DNA from: 13-2-20CM-68-14 sp051955535
GTDB taxonomy: Bacteria; Actinomycetota; Thermoleophilia; Gaiellales; Gaiellaceae
DNA length: 64,000 bases
Assembly (NCBI GenBank): GCA_051955535.1
Contig: JBQCGP010000029.1
Coordinates: 62,001 to 126,000 of the forward strand
Direction of reading: 5' to 3'
Positions 48,758-56,504 of this stretch are shown in pieces; the first letter of the stretch is position 1, and every line of letters begins with the position of its first letter. A program made the position numbers and the translations under genes. A model generated the notes under the pieces. That model did not search any database. It worked only from the letters and a program-made list of their open reading frames with translations, and had not been told where the DNA came from.

Positions 48758-50644
48758 TTGATCGACGCCGCCTGGATCTGCCTGGTCGCGCCGCTCGCCG
48801 CGGCGCTCGCGATCACGTTGTTCAACCAGGACCTCTCGCGGCGCGCCACCGGCTACCTGGCGACGGCTTCGGTGCTCGGCTCGTTCATCGCCGCGGTCGT
48901 CGTGTTCGCCAAGCTCTTGTCCGAGCCGCCCGCCCAGCGCTCGCACGCCTCGACCGCCTGGGAGTGGCTGAACGCGGGGACGTTCCACGTCGGCCTGCGG
49001 ATCCTCGTCGACCCGCTCAGCGTCTTCATGATGCTGGTCGTCTCCGGGGTCGGGTTCCTGATCGTCGCCTACTCGATCGGCTACATGGACGGCGACGACG
49101 AGGAACGGCGCTACTTCGCCTACATGGCGCTGTTCGTGTTCTCGATGCTGCTGCTCGTCCAGGCAGGCAACCTTGTGATCCTCCTCGCCGGCTGGGGCCT
49201 CGTGGGCCTGAGCTCGTACCTCCTGATCGGCTTCTGGCACCAGCGGCCCTCGGCGGTCGCAGCCGCGAAGAAGGCGTTCATCATGAACGCGATCGGCGAC
49301 GCGACGATGGCGCTCGCCATCTTCATCCTGATCCAGCATCGGCAGACGCTGAACTTCCCGGACGCGTTCGCGGTCGGCCCTGGACACGGCTGGCTCGTCA
49401 ACCTCGTCGCGCTCGGCCTGCTCGGCGGGGCCGTCGCCAAGTCGGCGCAAATCCCGCTCCAGACGTGGTTGCCGGACGCCATGGAGGGCCCGACCCCCGT
49501 CAGCGCCCTGATCCACGCCGCGACGATGGTCACCGCCGGCGTCTACCTGATCGTCCGCACGCACCCCGTCTTCGAGCAGGCCCCGCGCGTGCTCGAGCTC
49601 GCCGCCGGGCTCGGCGCGGCGACGCTGCTGCTGGCGGGGCTGATCGCACTCGTGCAGACGGACATCAAGCGCGTGATCGCGTACTCGACGATGTCGCAGA
49701 TCGGCTACATGTTCCTCGGCGCAGGCCTCGGCGCCTACGGCAGCGCGATGTTCCACCTGATGACGCACGCCTTCTTCAAGGCGCTGCTCTTCCTCGCCGC
49801 CGGGATCGTCATCCACGCACTCGCGGACGAGCAGGACATCCGCAAGCTGGCCGGAGTCGGCGGCGCGCTGCCATGGACGCGCCGAGCGTTCCTGATCGGC
49901 TCGCTGGCGCTGGTCGGGATCCCGCCCTTCGCCGGCTTCTTCTCGAAGGACTCGATCATCGCCTCGGCGCTCGGGCGCGGGTGGTACGGGGGGATCCTCT
50001 TCGCGGTCGCGCTGGCCGGGACGTTCCTGACCGGCGTCTACGCCTTCCGGCTTTACTTCGTCGTCTTCCGCGGCGAGCCCTCGCCGTTCGTGCAGGAGCA
50101 CCTCACGGACCACGAGCGCTCGGGTGAGGGGCCGTTCTCGATGACCGCGCCCGTCGCAGTCCTCGCTGTGCTGTCCGTGATCGGCGGCTGGATCCAGTTC
50201 GCGCCGCTCTGGCATCCCGTCTCGAACTGGCTCGACCCCGTCGCGCCGCCGCTTGCGACCCCGTCCAACACGGAGGAGGCGCTGGCGAGCCTCTTCGCGG
50301 TCCTGCTCGGGCTGGCCGGCATCGGCGTCGCCTGGATGCTCTACGGCGCCCGTCGCTGGTCGGTGCCGCGCTACGCGTTCTGGCAGCGAACGTTCGAGCA
50401 CAAGTTCTACTTCGACGAGCTCTACGACACCGCGTTCTACCGGCCGACGGTGGCGCTCGCGGTCGGGCTCAAGCGCTGGTTCGAGGACCCGATCATCGGC
50501 GGCTCGATCAAGGAGTTCACGACGGGCATGCGGGATCTCGCGCTCGGCGCGCGGCGCCTGCAGACGGGTCTCGTCCGAACCTATGCGCTCGCGATCGCAG
50601 CGAGCCTCGTCGTCCTCATGGTCGTCTTCGTGGCGGTGCGGTGA
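48758..50644 (+). CDS. nuoL: NADH-quinone oxidoreductase subunit L (NuoL)
   Basis: 628 aa from TTG 4 nt after nuoK. Antiporter-like proton channel with RILVDPLSVFMMLVVSGVGF, IPLQTWLPDAMEGPTPVSAL, TLLLAGLIALVQTDIKRVIA and GAYGSAMFHLMTHAFFKALL, including the essential Lys and Glu residues. The C-terminal lateral helix spans about 520-628. Subunit at the distal end of the membrane arm. Confidence 0.97.
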   Translation: MIDAAWICLVAPLAAALAITLFNQDLSRRATGYLATASVLGSFIAAVVVFAKLLSEPPAQRSHASTAWEWLNAGTFHVGLRILVDPLSVFMMLVVSGVGFLIVAYSIGYMDGDDEERRYFAYMALFVFSMLLLVQAGNLVILLAGWGLVGLSSYLLIGFWHQRPSAVAAAKKAFIMNAIGDATMALAIFILIQHRQTLNFPDAFAVGPGHGWLVNLVALGLLGGAVAKSAQIPLQTWLPDAMEGPTPVSALIHAATMVTAGVYLIVRTHPVFEQAPRVLELAAGLGAATLLLAGLIALVQTDIKRVIAYSTMSQIGYMFLGAGLGAYGSAMFHLMTHAFFKALLFLAAGIVIHALADEQDIRKLAGVGGALPWTRRAFLIGSLALVGIPPFAGFFSKDSIIASALGRGWYGGILFAVALAGTFLTGVYAFRLYFVVFRGEPSPFVQEHLTDHERSGEGPFSMTAPVAVLAVLSVIGGWIQFAPLWHPVSNWLDPVAPPLATPSNTEEALASLFAVLLGLAGIGVAWMLYGARRWSVPRYAFWQRTFEHKFYFDELYDTAFYRPTVALAVGLKRWFEDPIIGGSIKEFTTGMRDLALGARRLQTGLVRTYALAIAASLVVLMVVFVAVR

Positions 50645-50648
50645 GCCG

Positions 50649-52106
50649 GTGGGCTGGCTGACGACCGCGCTGATTTTGCTGCCTGTCGGGGCGGCGCTTC
50701 TGGTCTGGCTCTTCCCCTGGGACGACTTCACGGCGGGCGCGATCGCGCTTCTCGCCGCGCTCGGCGAGGTCGCGCTCTGGATCGAGTGCGTGTTCCAGTT
50801 CGACTTCAACAAGGGCGGCCTCCAGCTCGACCAGCGGACGAACTGGATCAGCGACCTGCATGTCTCCTACCACGTCGGCATGTACGGGTTCTCGCTCTGG
50901 CTCGTCGGGCTGGCAGTGGTCGTGCAGGCCGCGTCGATCATCTACGCCTTCTGGGCCGGCCGCACCGGCGCGCGCGCCTACTTCGGACTGATGCTGCTGC
51001 TGACGGCCGCGATCGTCGGCGTCTTCACCGCCCAGGACCTGCTGCTCTTCTACGTCTTCTGGGAAGCAATGCTGATCCCGCTCTACGTCCTGATCGGCGT
51101 CTGGGGCGGACCGGGGCGGTTGGGCGCGACGATCAAGTTCGTCATCTACACGATGGCGGGGTCGCTGCTGATGCTCGCCTCGATCATCGTGCTCGGCATC
51201 TCGCAAGGCACGTTCGACCTGACGGCGACCTGGCAGAGCTCCTCGAACTGGCTCTTTCTGGGATTCGTCGCGGCCTTCGCCGTCAAGGCGCCGCTCTTCC
51301 CGCTGCACGGCTGGCTGCCGGACGCCTACCGTGAGTCGCCGCCCGAGGTGTCCGCGGTGCTGAGCGGCGTCGTCTCTAAGGCGGCGATCTACGGCTTCAT
51401 CCGGATCGCGATCACCAAGTTCCCCGAGCCGACGAAGGACTTCCGCACGGTGATCCTCGTGCTCGCGGCGATCGGGCTCGTCTACGGGTCGTTACTCGCC
51501 TTCCGGGCGCCCGACATCCGCGGGGTGATCGCCTACTCGTCCCTTGCGCAGCTCGGGCTGATCACCTTCGGCGTCTTCGCAGTCAACGACCTCGGCCTCA
51601 ACGGCGCCGTCCTGCAGATGGTCAACCACGGGCTGATCTCGGCGGCGCTGTTCCTGCTCGCCGGTGGGATCGAGCGGCGGGCAACGACCGGTGACTTCAG
51701 CCGCCTCGGCGGCTTCGCACGCGGGCGTCCCTTGCTCGCCACCGTTCTCATGACCACGGGGATCATCGGCCTCGCCGTCCCTGGCTCGTCCGCATTCGCA
51801 GGCGAGTTCGAGATCCTGGCGGGCGTCTTCAGCGTCAACTGGGGCTACGCCGTCGTCGGCGCCGTCGCGATCGTGCTGGCGGCGATGTACATGCTGCGCC
51901 TGATCTCGGCGGTGCTGCACGAGTCGCCCGGGCCCGCGGTCTCGCCGCAGGCGCTCGACCTGCGCCCGGCCGAGCTCAGCGCCGTCGTTCCGCTGGTCGC
52001 GTGCCTGCTGGCGCTGTCGGTCTGGCGGGGGGCGATCACGCAACGGTCGTTCGCGAACGACCGTGGGTCCACCGACGTGAGCACGCAGTTCGAGGCGGCG
52101 AAGTGA
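50649..52106 (+). CDS. nuoM: NADH-quinone oxidoreductase subunit M (NuoM)
   Basis: 485 aa from GTG at 50649, 4 nt after nuoL; longer frames upstream lie in nuoL. Antiporter-like: LLLFYVFWEAMLIPLYVLIG (channel Glu), AFAVKAPLFPLHGWLPDAYR (channel Lys and Asp), SSLAQLGLITFGVFAVNDLG and GLISAALFLLAGGIERR. The C-terminal segment (about 463-472, TQRSFANDRG) is encoded by a 22-bp perfect palindrome at 52043-52064. Confidence 0.97.
   Translation: MGWLTTALILLPVGAALLVWLFPWDDFTAGAIALLAALGEVALWIECVFQFDFNKGGLQLDQRTNWISDLHVSYHVGMYGFSLWLVGLAVVVQAASIIYAFWAGRTGARAYFGLMLLLTAAIVGVFTAQDLLLFYVFWEAMLIPLYVLIGVWGGPGRLGATIKFVIYTMAGSLLMLASIIVLGISQGTFDLTATWQSSSNWLFLGFVAAFAVKAPLFPLHGWLPDAYRESPPEVSAVLSGVVSKAAIYGFIRIAITKFPEPTKDFRTVILVLAAIGLVYGSLLAFRAPDIRGVIAYSSLAQLGLITFGVFAVNDLGLNGAVLQMVNHGLISAALFLLAGGIERRATTGDFSRLGGFARGRPLLATVLMTTGIIGLAVPGSSAFAGEFEILAGVFSVNWGYAVVGAVAIVLAAMYMLRLISAVLHESPGPAVSPQALDLRPAELSAVVPLVACLLALSVWRGAITQRSFANDRGSTDVSTQFEAAK
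52043..52064. repeat. 22-bp perfect palindrome inside nuoM
   Basis: Arms ACGGTCGTTCG and CGAACGACCGT without a spacer, in the non-conserved C-terminal tail of NuoM, 40 nt before the nuoN start. Could be a DNA-binding or recombination site, or an mRNA stem separating nuoM and nuoN. Confidence 0.7.
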
Positions 52107-53593
52107 TTCCGACGCCGCACGTCGACTGGTTCGCGCTCGCGCCCGAGCTCTTCCTGCTCGGCGCGGCCGGCGTCGCACTCATGGCCGCCGTCCTGCTGCC
52201 GCGTCGCATCCGGCGCGACGCCGGCGCGCTCGCGGCAACGGCGGGCTTCACGGGCGCGTTCGTGTACGCGATCTTGATTTTCGTCCACACGCCCGAAGCG
52301 CAGAGCGTCATCGCCGACTCGGTGCGGCGCGACCGCTTCGGCGCCCTCGCGCAGGTGATCGTCTGCGGCGCCGGTCTGCTCACCGTCGGCGTCGCCTACG
52401 CGAACCGGATGCGCGACGAGCACATCGCCGAGTTCTACGCGCTGCTGGCCGCGGCCGGAGCGGGCATGTGCTTCTTCGTCACGGCGAACAACCTGATGAC
52501 ACTCTTCCTCGGGCTCGAGTGGTTCTCGATCTCGCTCTACATCCTCTGCGCGATCGACCGCGAGCTCGAAGGCTCGCTCGAGGCTGGGCTCAAGTACCTG
52601 ATCATCGGCGGCTTCGGCTCGGCGGTGCTGCTCTTCGGCTCGGCGCTGGTCTACGGCGCGACCGGCGAGATCGCCTTCAACAAGATCGCCGCCGCGATCT
52701 CGGCCCAGCACCTGACCGGCGACGCGCTCCTAGTCGCGGGCCTGGCGATGCTCATCGTCGGGCTCGGCTTCAAGGCCTCGGCGGCGCCGTTCCACCAGTG
52801 GACGCCGGACGTCTACGAGGGCGCGCCGACGCCGGTGACGGGCTTTATGGCGGCGGCGACGAAGGCGGCTGCGCTTGTCGTGACGCTGCGGATCCTCCGC
52901 GTCGCCTTCCCACAGGAGGCGCACCTCTGGACGATCGCGCTCGCGGTGATCGCCTGCGTGTCCCTCGCGATCGGGAATCTCGCCGCACTCGCGCAGCGCG
53001 GCGTCAAGCGGATGCTCGCCTACTCGTCGATCTCGCAGGCCGGCTTCATGCTGATCCCGATCGCCTCGGACAACGCACTGGGCGCCCGTGCGCTCCTCTA
53101 CTACCTGATCCCCTACGCGGCGCTGTCGATCGGGGCCTTCGCGGTCGTGGCGGCAAGGGAGCGGGAACTGGCGGCGCCCGTGACGCTCGACAACCTCGCC
53201 GGCCTGGGCTGGGAGCGCCCGCTGCTGGGAGTCTCGATGTGCACCTTTATGTTCGGGTTCGCCGGGCTGCCGCCGACGGGCGGCTTCGTCGCCAAGTTCT
53301 ACGCCTTCTCGGCCGCCTACGAGCACGGCTGGACGTGGCTCGTGATCGTCGGCGTGGTCGCGACTGCGGTCAGCCTCTACTACTACCTCGCGGTCGTACG
53401 GGCGATGTACATGCGCCCCGCGGCGGAGCTGCAGCTCGGAGCGGCCGCGCCGGTCGCCGGCGGCGCGCCGCCGCGGGACGCGCTGCTGCAGACCTCGGTC
53501 GTCCTCTCGCTCGCAGTGGTCGTCGGCTCGTTCATCGCGGTCGAGCCGCTGATCCACGTCGCGAAGCTCGCGGCCGCGTCGCTGCCGTTCTGA
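52103..53593 (+). CDS. nuoN: NADH-quinone oxidoreductase subunit N (NuoN)
   Basis: 496 aa from GTG overlapping the nuoM stop (GTGA). Antiporter-like channel: FLGLEWFSISLYILCAIDRE, GFKASAAPFHQWTPDVYEGA, RMLAYSSISQAGFMLIPIAS and GFAGLPPTGGFVAKFYAFSA. Last gene of the 14-gene operon; hydrophobic throughout with 13-14 helices. Confidence 0.97.
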   Translation: MIPTPHVDWFALAPELFLLGAAGVALMAAVLLPRRIRRDAGALAATAGFTGAFVYAILIFVHTPEAQSVIADSVRRDRFGALAQVIVCGAGLLTVGVAYANRMRDEHIAEFYALLAAAGAGMCFFVTANNLMTLFLGLEWFSISLYILCAIDRELEGSLEAGLKYLIIGGFGSAVLLFGSALVYGATGEIAFNKIAAAISAQHLTGDALLVAGLAMLIVGLGFKASAAPFHQWTPDVYEGAPTPVTGFMAAATKAAALVVTLRILRVAFPQEAHLWTIALAVIACVSLAIGNLAALAQRGVKRMLAYSSISQAGFMLIPIASDNALGARALLYYLIPYAALSIGAFAVVAARERELAAPVTLDNLAGLGWERPLLGVSMCTFMFGFAGLPPTGGFVAKFYAFSAAYEHGWTWLVIVGVVATAVSLYYYLAVVRAMYMRPAAELQLGAAAPVAGGAPPRDALLQTSVVLSLAVVVGSFIAVEPLIHVAKLAAASLPF

Positions 53594-53594
53594 G

Positions 53595-53609
53595 CGGGGT
53601 CAGTCCCTG
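53595..53609 (-). repeat. Fragment of the two-hairpin repeat, copy C
   Basis: 15 nt, the reverse complement of GCAGGGACTGACCCC at the left end of copy A. It begins 1 nt after nuoN ends and overlaps the coding end of the membrane protein at 53600. Confidence 0.45.
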
Positions 53610-53845
53610 CGCAGCTCGGCGGCGAGCGCTCCCATCGCCTGCAGGCAGAAGACGACGACGCAGGCGATCAGGGCCGACCGGGCCACAGCCGGCACGGCCG
53701 GATCGCCGACAGCCGGTGCGCGCGCCGCCGTCGCGACCAGCAGCAGGGCGAGGACGACCGCCCAGCCGTAGGCATGAGCGGGAGCGCGCTTGCCGTCCAG
53801 CCGCTCGGAGACGCTGCGCAGCCCGGCAATCGCGGTCAACGGCAC
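53600..53845 (-). CDS. Small integral membrane protein, start uncertain
   Basis: From the first standard start (GTG at 53845) 81 aa: VPLTAIAGLRSVSERLDGKR, AYGWAVVLALLLVATAARA and VARSALIACVVVFCLQAMGA. The frame is open up to 54016 and upstream of the GTG it encodes another good membrane helix (LAPIALVLAAAFADHLGDHT). The natural N-terminus is therefore probably near 53941-53932, where only ATC or CTG codons are available. Four-helix protein of unknown function, convergent with nuoN. Confidence 0.6.
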   Translation of the reverse strand: MPLTAIAGLRSVSERLDGKRAPAHAYGWAVVLALLLVATAARAPAVGDPAVPAVARSALIACVVVFCLQAMGALAAELRRD

Positions 53846-54018
53846 GGCGAGGAGCAGGAAGTCGAAGGCGATCGTGTGATCGCCGAGATGGTCGGCGAAG
53901 GCCGCCGCGAGAACGAGGGCGATCGGGGCCAGTCGACTGATGGTGGCCGCTTCGTCGGATGACGCAGCTTTCCTGCGCCGTTCGTTACCCTCGCGCCACT
54001 CAACGAGGAGGAGTACCT

Positions 54019-54714
54019 ATGCCGGATGTTTCCGTTACGTGGCTCGGCCACGCCGCCTTCCGCGTCGACAGCCCCAACGGAAAGCGGGTCTACATCGATC
54101 CCTGGCTCGACAACCCGAAAGCCCCCGACGGCGAGCAGGAGCCCGAGCGCGCCGACGTGGTCGCGGTCACGCACGGCCACGACGACCACCTCGGCAGCAC
54201 GGTCGAAATATCGAAGCGCCTCTCGCCCGAGATCATCGCTCTGGTGGAGTTGAAGCGCTGGCTGGGCGACCAAGGCGCGAACGTCGGCGAGATACCCGGG
54301 CCGAACAAGGGCGGCACCGTCGACCTCGACGGAATCAAGTTCACGATCGTGAACGCCTTCCACTCGGGCGCGACGCCCGACGGCAGCTACGGGGGCGAGC
54401 CGTGTGGGATCGTCATCACCTTCGAGAACGGCACCTCCGTCTACTTCGCCGGGGACACCTGCGTGTTCGGGGACATGCAGCTGATCGGGCGGCTCTACCA
54501 CCCAGACGTCGCGGTGCTGCCGATCGGCGGCCACTTCACGATGGATCCCCGCGAGGCCGGCGTCGCGCTCGAGCTGCTCGGCGCGCGACGGTGCATTCCG
54601 TGCCACTACGGCACCTTCCCGCTGCTCGCCGGCACGCCCGACGAGCTGCGGCAGCACGCCCCCGATGGCGTCGAGATCCTGGAGATGCAGCCCGGAGATA
54701 CAGTCGCGGTATGA
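54019..54714 (+). CDS. Metal-dependent hydrolase, UPF0173 (UlaG-like MBL fold)
   Basis: 231 aa from ATG at 54019, preceded by GAGGAGGAG. VSVTWLGHAAFRVDSPNGKR, zinc motif THGHDDHLGSTVE (HxHxDH), then ADKCVFGD-like YFAGDTCVFGDMQLIG and the C-terminal HFTMDPREAGVALELLGARR, HYGTFPLL: the UPF0173 arrangement. It is a lactonase- or phosphodiesterase-like enzyme of unknown substrate. First gene of a coupled set of four; the next ATG overlaps its stop by 4 nt. Confidence 0.88.
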   Translation: MPDVSVTWLGHAAFRVDSPNGKRVYIDPWLDNPKAPDGEQEPERADVVAVTHGHDDHLGSTVEISKRLSPEIIALVELKRWLGDQGANVGEIPGPNKGGTVDLDGIKFTIVNAFHSGATPDGSYGGEPCGIVITFENGTSVYFAGDTCVFGDMQLIGRLYHPDVAVLPIGGHFTMDPREAGVALELLGARRCIPCHYGTFPLLAGTPDELRQHAPDGVEILEMQPGDTVAV

Positions 54715-54992
54715 GAGAGCGCTGGTTCGGCGCGACGGGCAGGCGCGTGCCGGAGCTGGCCCGCGAGGGCGACCCAGTCGTGCCGCTCGACGAGGCGCTC
54801 GTGCTCGACAACGTCGCCGACGATGCAGCGCTCCACCGGGCGCATGAGGAAGGAACGCCGGTAGTGGTGCGCGCGGACTCGGCAGAGAAGATCCTCGCCG
54901 CGCTGAAGCGCCCCGAGGTCGCGTCCGTGCTCGTTCCGGCGGACAAGCCAGAGCTGCTCGAGCTCGACCTGCGGGAGCTCACATATGGCTAG
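54711..54992 (+). CDS. Conserved hypothetical protein in the MBL/DUF1028 operon
   Basis: 93 aa. RERWFGATGRRVPELAREGD, then EALVLDNVADDAALHRAHEE and a C-terminal LVPADKPELLELDLRELTYG. No motif for catalysis or binding is recognised; a small alpha/beta protein is likely. Overlaps the UPF0173 stop by 4 nt and the DUF1028 start by 8 nt, so it is co-translated with both. Confidence 0.72.
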   Translation: MRERWFGATGRRVPELAREGDPVVPLDEALVLDNVADDAALHRAHEEGTPVVVRADSAEKILAALKRPEVASVLVPADKPELLELDLRELTYG

Positions 54993-55827
54993 GCGAATCG
55001 TCGCCACGTACTCGATCGCGGCCTGCGATCTCGAGGCCGGGCAGTGGGGCGTGGCGACGCAGTCCAAGTTCCTCGCCGTCGGGTCGGTCGTCCCCTGGGC
55101 GGATCCGCAGGTCGGCGCGATCGCGACGCAGGCCTATGCCAACCCGCGCTACGGCTCCGAAGGGCTCGTCCTGCTGCGCGACGGGTTGAGCGCAGAGCAG
55201 GTCGTCGACAAGCTGACGGCCGCGGACGAGGAGCGCAATCACCGCCAGCTCGGCGTCGTCGACCGCGAAGGCCACAGCGCGAGCTTCACCGGCGAGGAGT
55301 GTCTGGAGTGGGCGGGCGGCAGGACCGGCCCCTGCTACGCGGCGCAGGGCAACATCCTCGTGTCGGGCGCGACGGTCGATGCGCTTGCGGAGACCTTCGA
55401 AGGCTCGAGCGGCCCGCTCGCCGACCGGCTGCTCAACTGCCTCGATGCCGCGCAGGCCGCGGGCGGCGACCGGCGGGGTCAGCAGTCCGCGGCGATCCTG
55501 GTCGTCGAGAAGGACGGCGGCTACGCAAAGCTCTCCGACGTCGTCGTCGAGCTGCGCGTCGAGGACCACGAGCGCCCGCTCGAGGAGCTTCGGCGGCTCT
55601 ACCGGCTCCACCAGGCGCTCTTCGGCGAGACGCCGCGCGAGCAGTGGCTGACGGTCGATGAGGCGCTCGCGAACGAACTACGCGAGCGGCTCGCGAAGCT
55701 CGGTTACGAGGGCGAGCTCGAGGACGCCTTCAACCGCTGGGCCGGCAACGTCAACCTGGAGGAGCGCGTCGACGGCGTCGAGGAGATCGACCCGGTCGTG
55801 CTCGAGGAGCTGCGGGAGCTTTCGTGA
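54985..55827 (+). CDS. DUF1028-family protein
   Basis: 280 aa. VATYSIAACDLEAGQWGVAT followed by SVVPWADPQVGAIATQAYAN, GLSAEQVVDKLTAADEERNH and the closing RLYRLHQALFGETPREQWLT match DUF1028, which has an Ntn-hydrolase-like fold (Thr or Ser near the N-terminus) but no confirmed activity. Often found with peptidases. Coupled to its neighbours on both sides. Confidence 0.9.
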   Translation: MARRIVATYSIAACDLEAGQWGVATQSKFLAVGSVVPWADPQVGAIATQAYANPRYGSEGLVLLRDGLSAEQVVDKLTAADEERNHRQLGVVDREGHSASFTGEECLEWAGGRTGPCYAAQGNILVSGATVDALAETFEGSSGPLADRLLNCLDAAQAAGGDRRGQQSAAILVVEKDGGYAKLSDVVVELRVEDHERPLEELRRLYRLHQALFGETPREQWLTVDEALANELRERLAKLGYEGELEDAFNRWAGNVNLEERVDGVEEIDPVVLEELRELS

Positions 55828-56492
55828 GCGAGGGCTACGAGGTCGTCCACTTCGACGAGCTCGAGGAGCTGCCGATCACCAACCCCCATGGCACGTTCGT
55901 CCTCAGGCCGGTCCGGCGGAGATTCGGGATCACGGCCTTCGGCTCGAACGCGTACACCGGCGATTCCGGGCAGCGGGTGATCGAGGAGCACCACGAGCGC
56001 GACAACCATCAGGAGATGTACGTCGTCCTTCGCGGCCGTGCAACCTTCACGCTCGGAGACGACGAGGTCGATGCCCCGGCGGGAACGATCGTCTACGCGC
56101 AGCCGGGCACGCGGCGAGGCGCGATCGCGGCCGAGGACGGAACGGCTGTGCTGGCAGTCGGGGCGAAGCCCGGGGTGGTCTTCGAGCCGTCGGCTTGGGA
56201 GGACATCTTCGTCGCGAACGCATATGCCGACAAGGGCGACCTCGAGGGCGGCCGCTCTCTCATGGCGGCAGCACTTGAAAAGCGCCCGGACGCGTGGCAG
56301 GGCTACTTCAACGCCGCCTGCCTCGAAGCCCGCGCCGGGGACCCTGAGCGCGCCTTCGACTACCTGAAGCGGTCGATCGAGCTCGAGCCCGAAGCGCGTG
56401 AGTACGCCCGAGAGGACTCCGATTTCGACTCGATCCGGAACGACGAACGCTTCGTCTCACTTGTCGCCGGGCAGGCCTCCTCCGGCACCTAG
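55824..56492 (+). CDS. Cupin domain fused to a TPR-like tail
   Basis: 222 aa from GTG overlapping the DUF1028 stop by 4 nt. Cupin barrel about residues 45-120: EEHHERDNHQEMYVVLRGRA with the His/Glu metal ligands and DAPAGTIVYAQPGTRRGAIA. The C-terminal half has a helical TPR-like repeat (AAALEKRPDAWQGYFNAACL, DPERAFDYLKRSIELEPEAR). A sensor or scaffold role is possible; no enzyme is implied. Last gene of the four-gene set. Confidence 0.85.
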   Translation: MSEGYEVVHFDELEELPITNPHGTFVLRPVRRRFGITAFGSNAYTGDSGQRVIEEHHERDNHQEMYVVLRGRATFTLGDDEVDAPAGTIVYAQPGTRRGAIAAEDGTAVLAVGAKPGVVFEPSAWEDIFVANAYADKGDLEGGRSLMAAALEKRPDAWQGYFNAACLEARAGDPERAFDYLKRSIELEPEAREYAREDSDFDSIRNDERFVSLVAGQASSGT

Positions 56493-56504
56493 CTCGTAAA
56501 CCCC

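Noticed and set aside
48734..50812. 692-codon open frame antisense to nuoL.
   Set aside because: Same reason; the sense strand is a complete NuoL.
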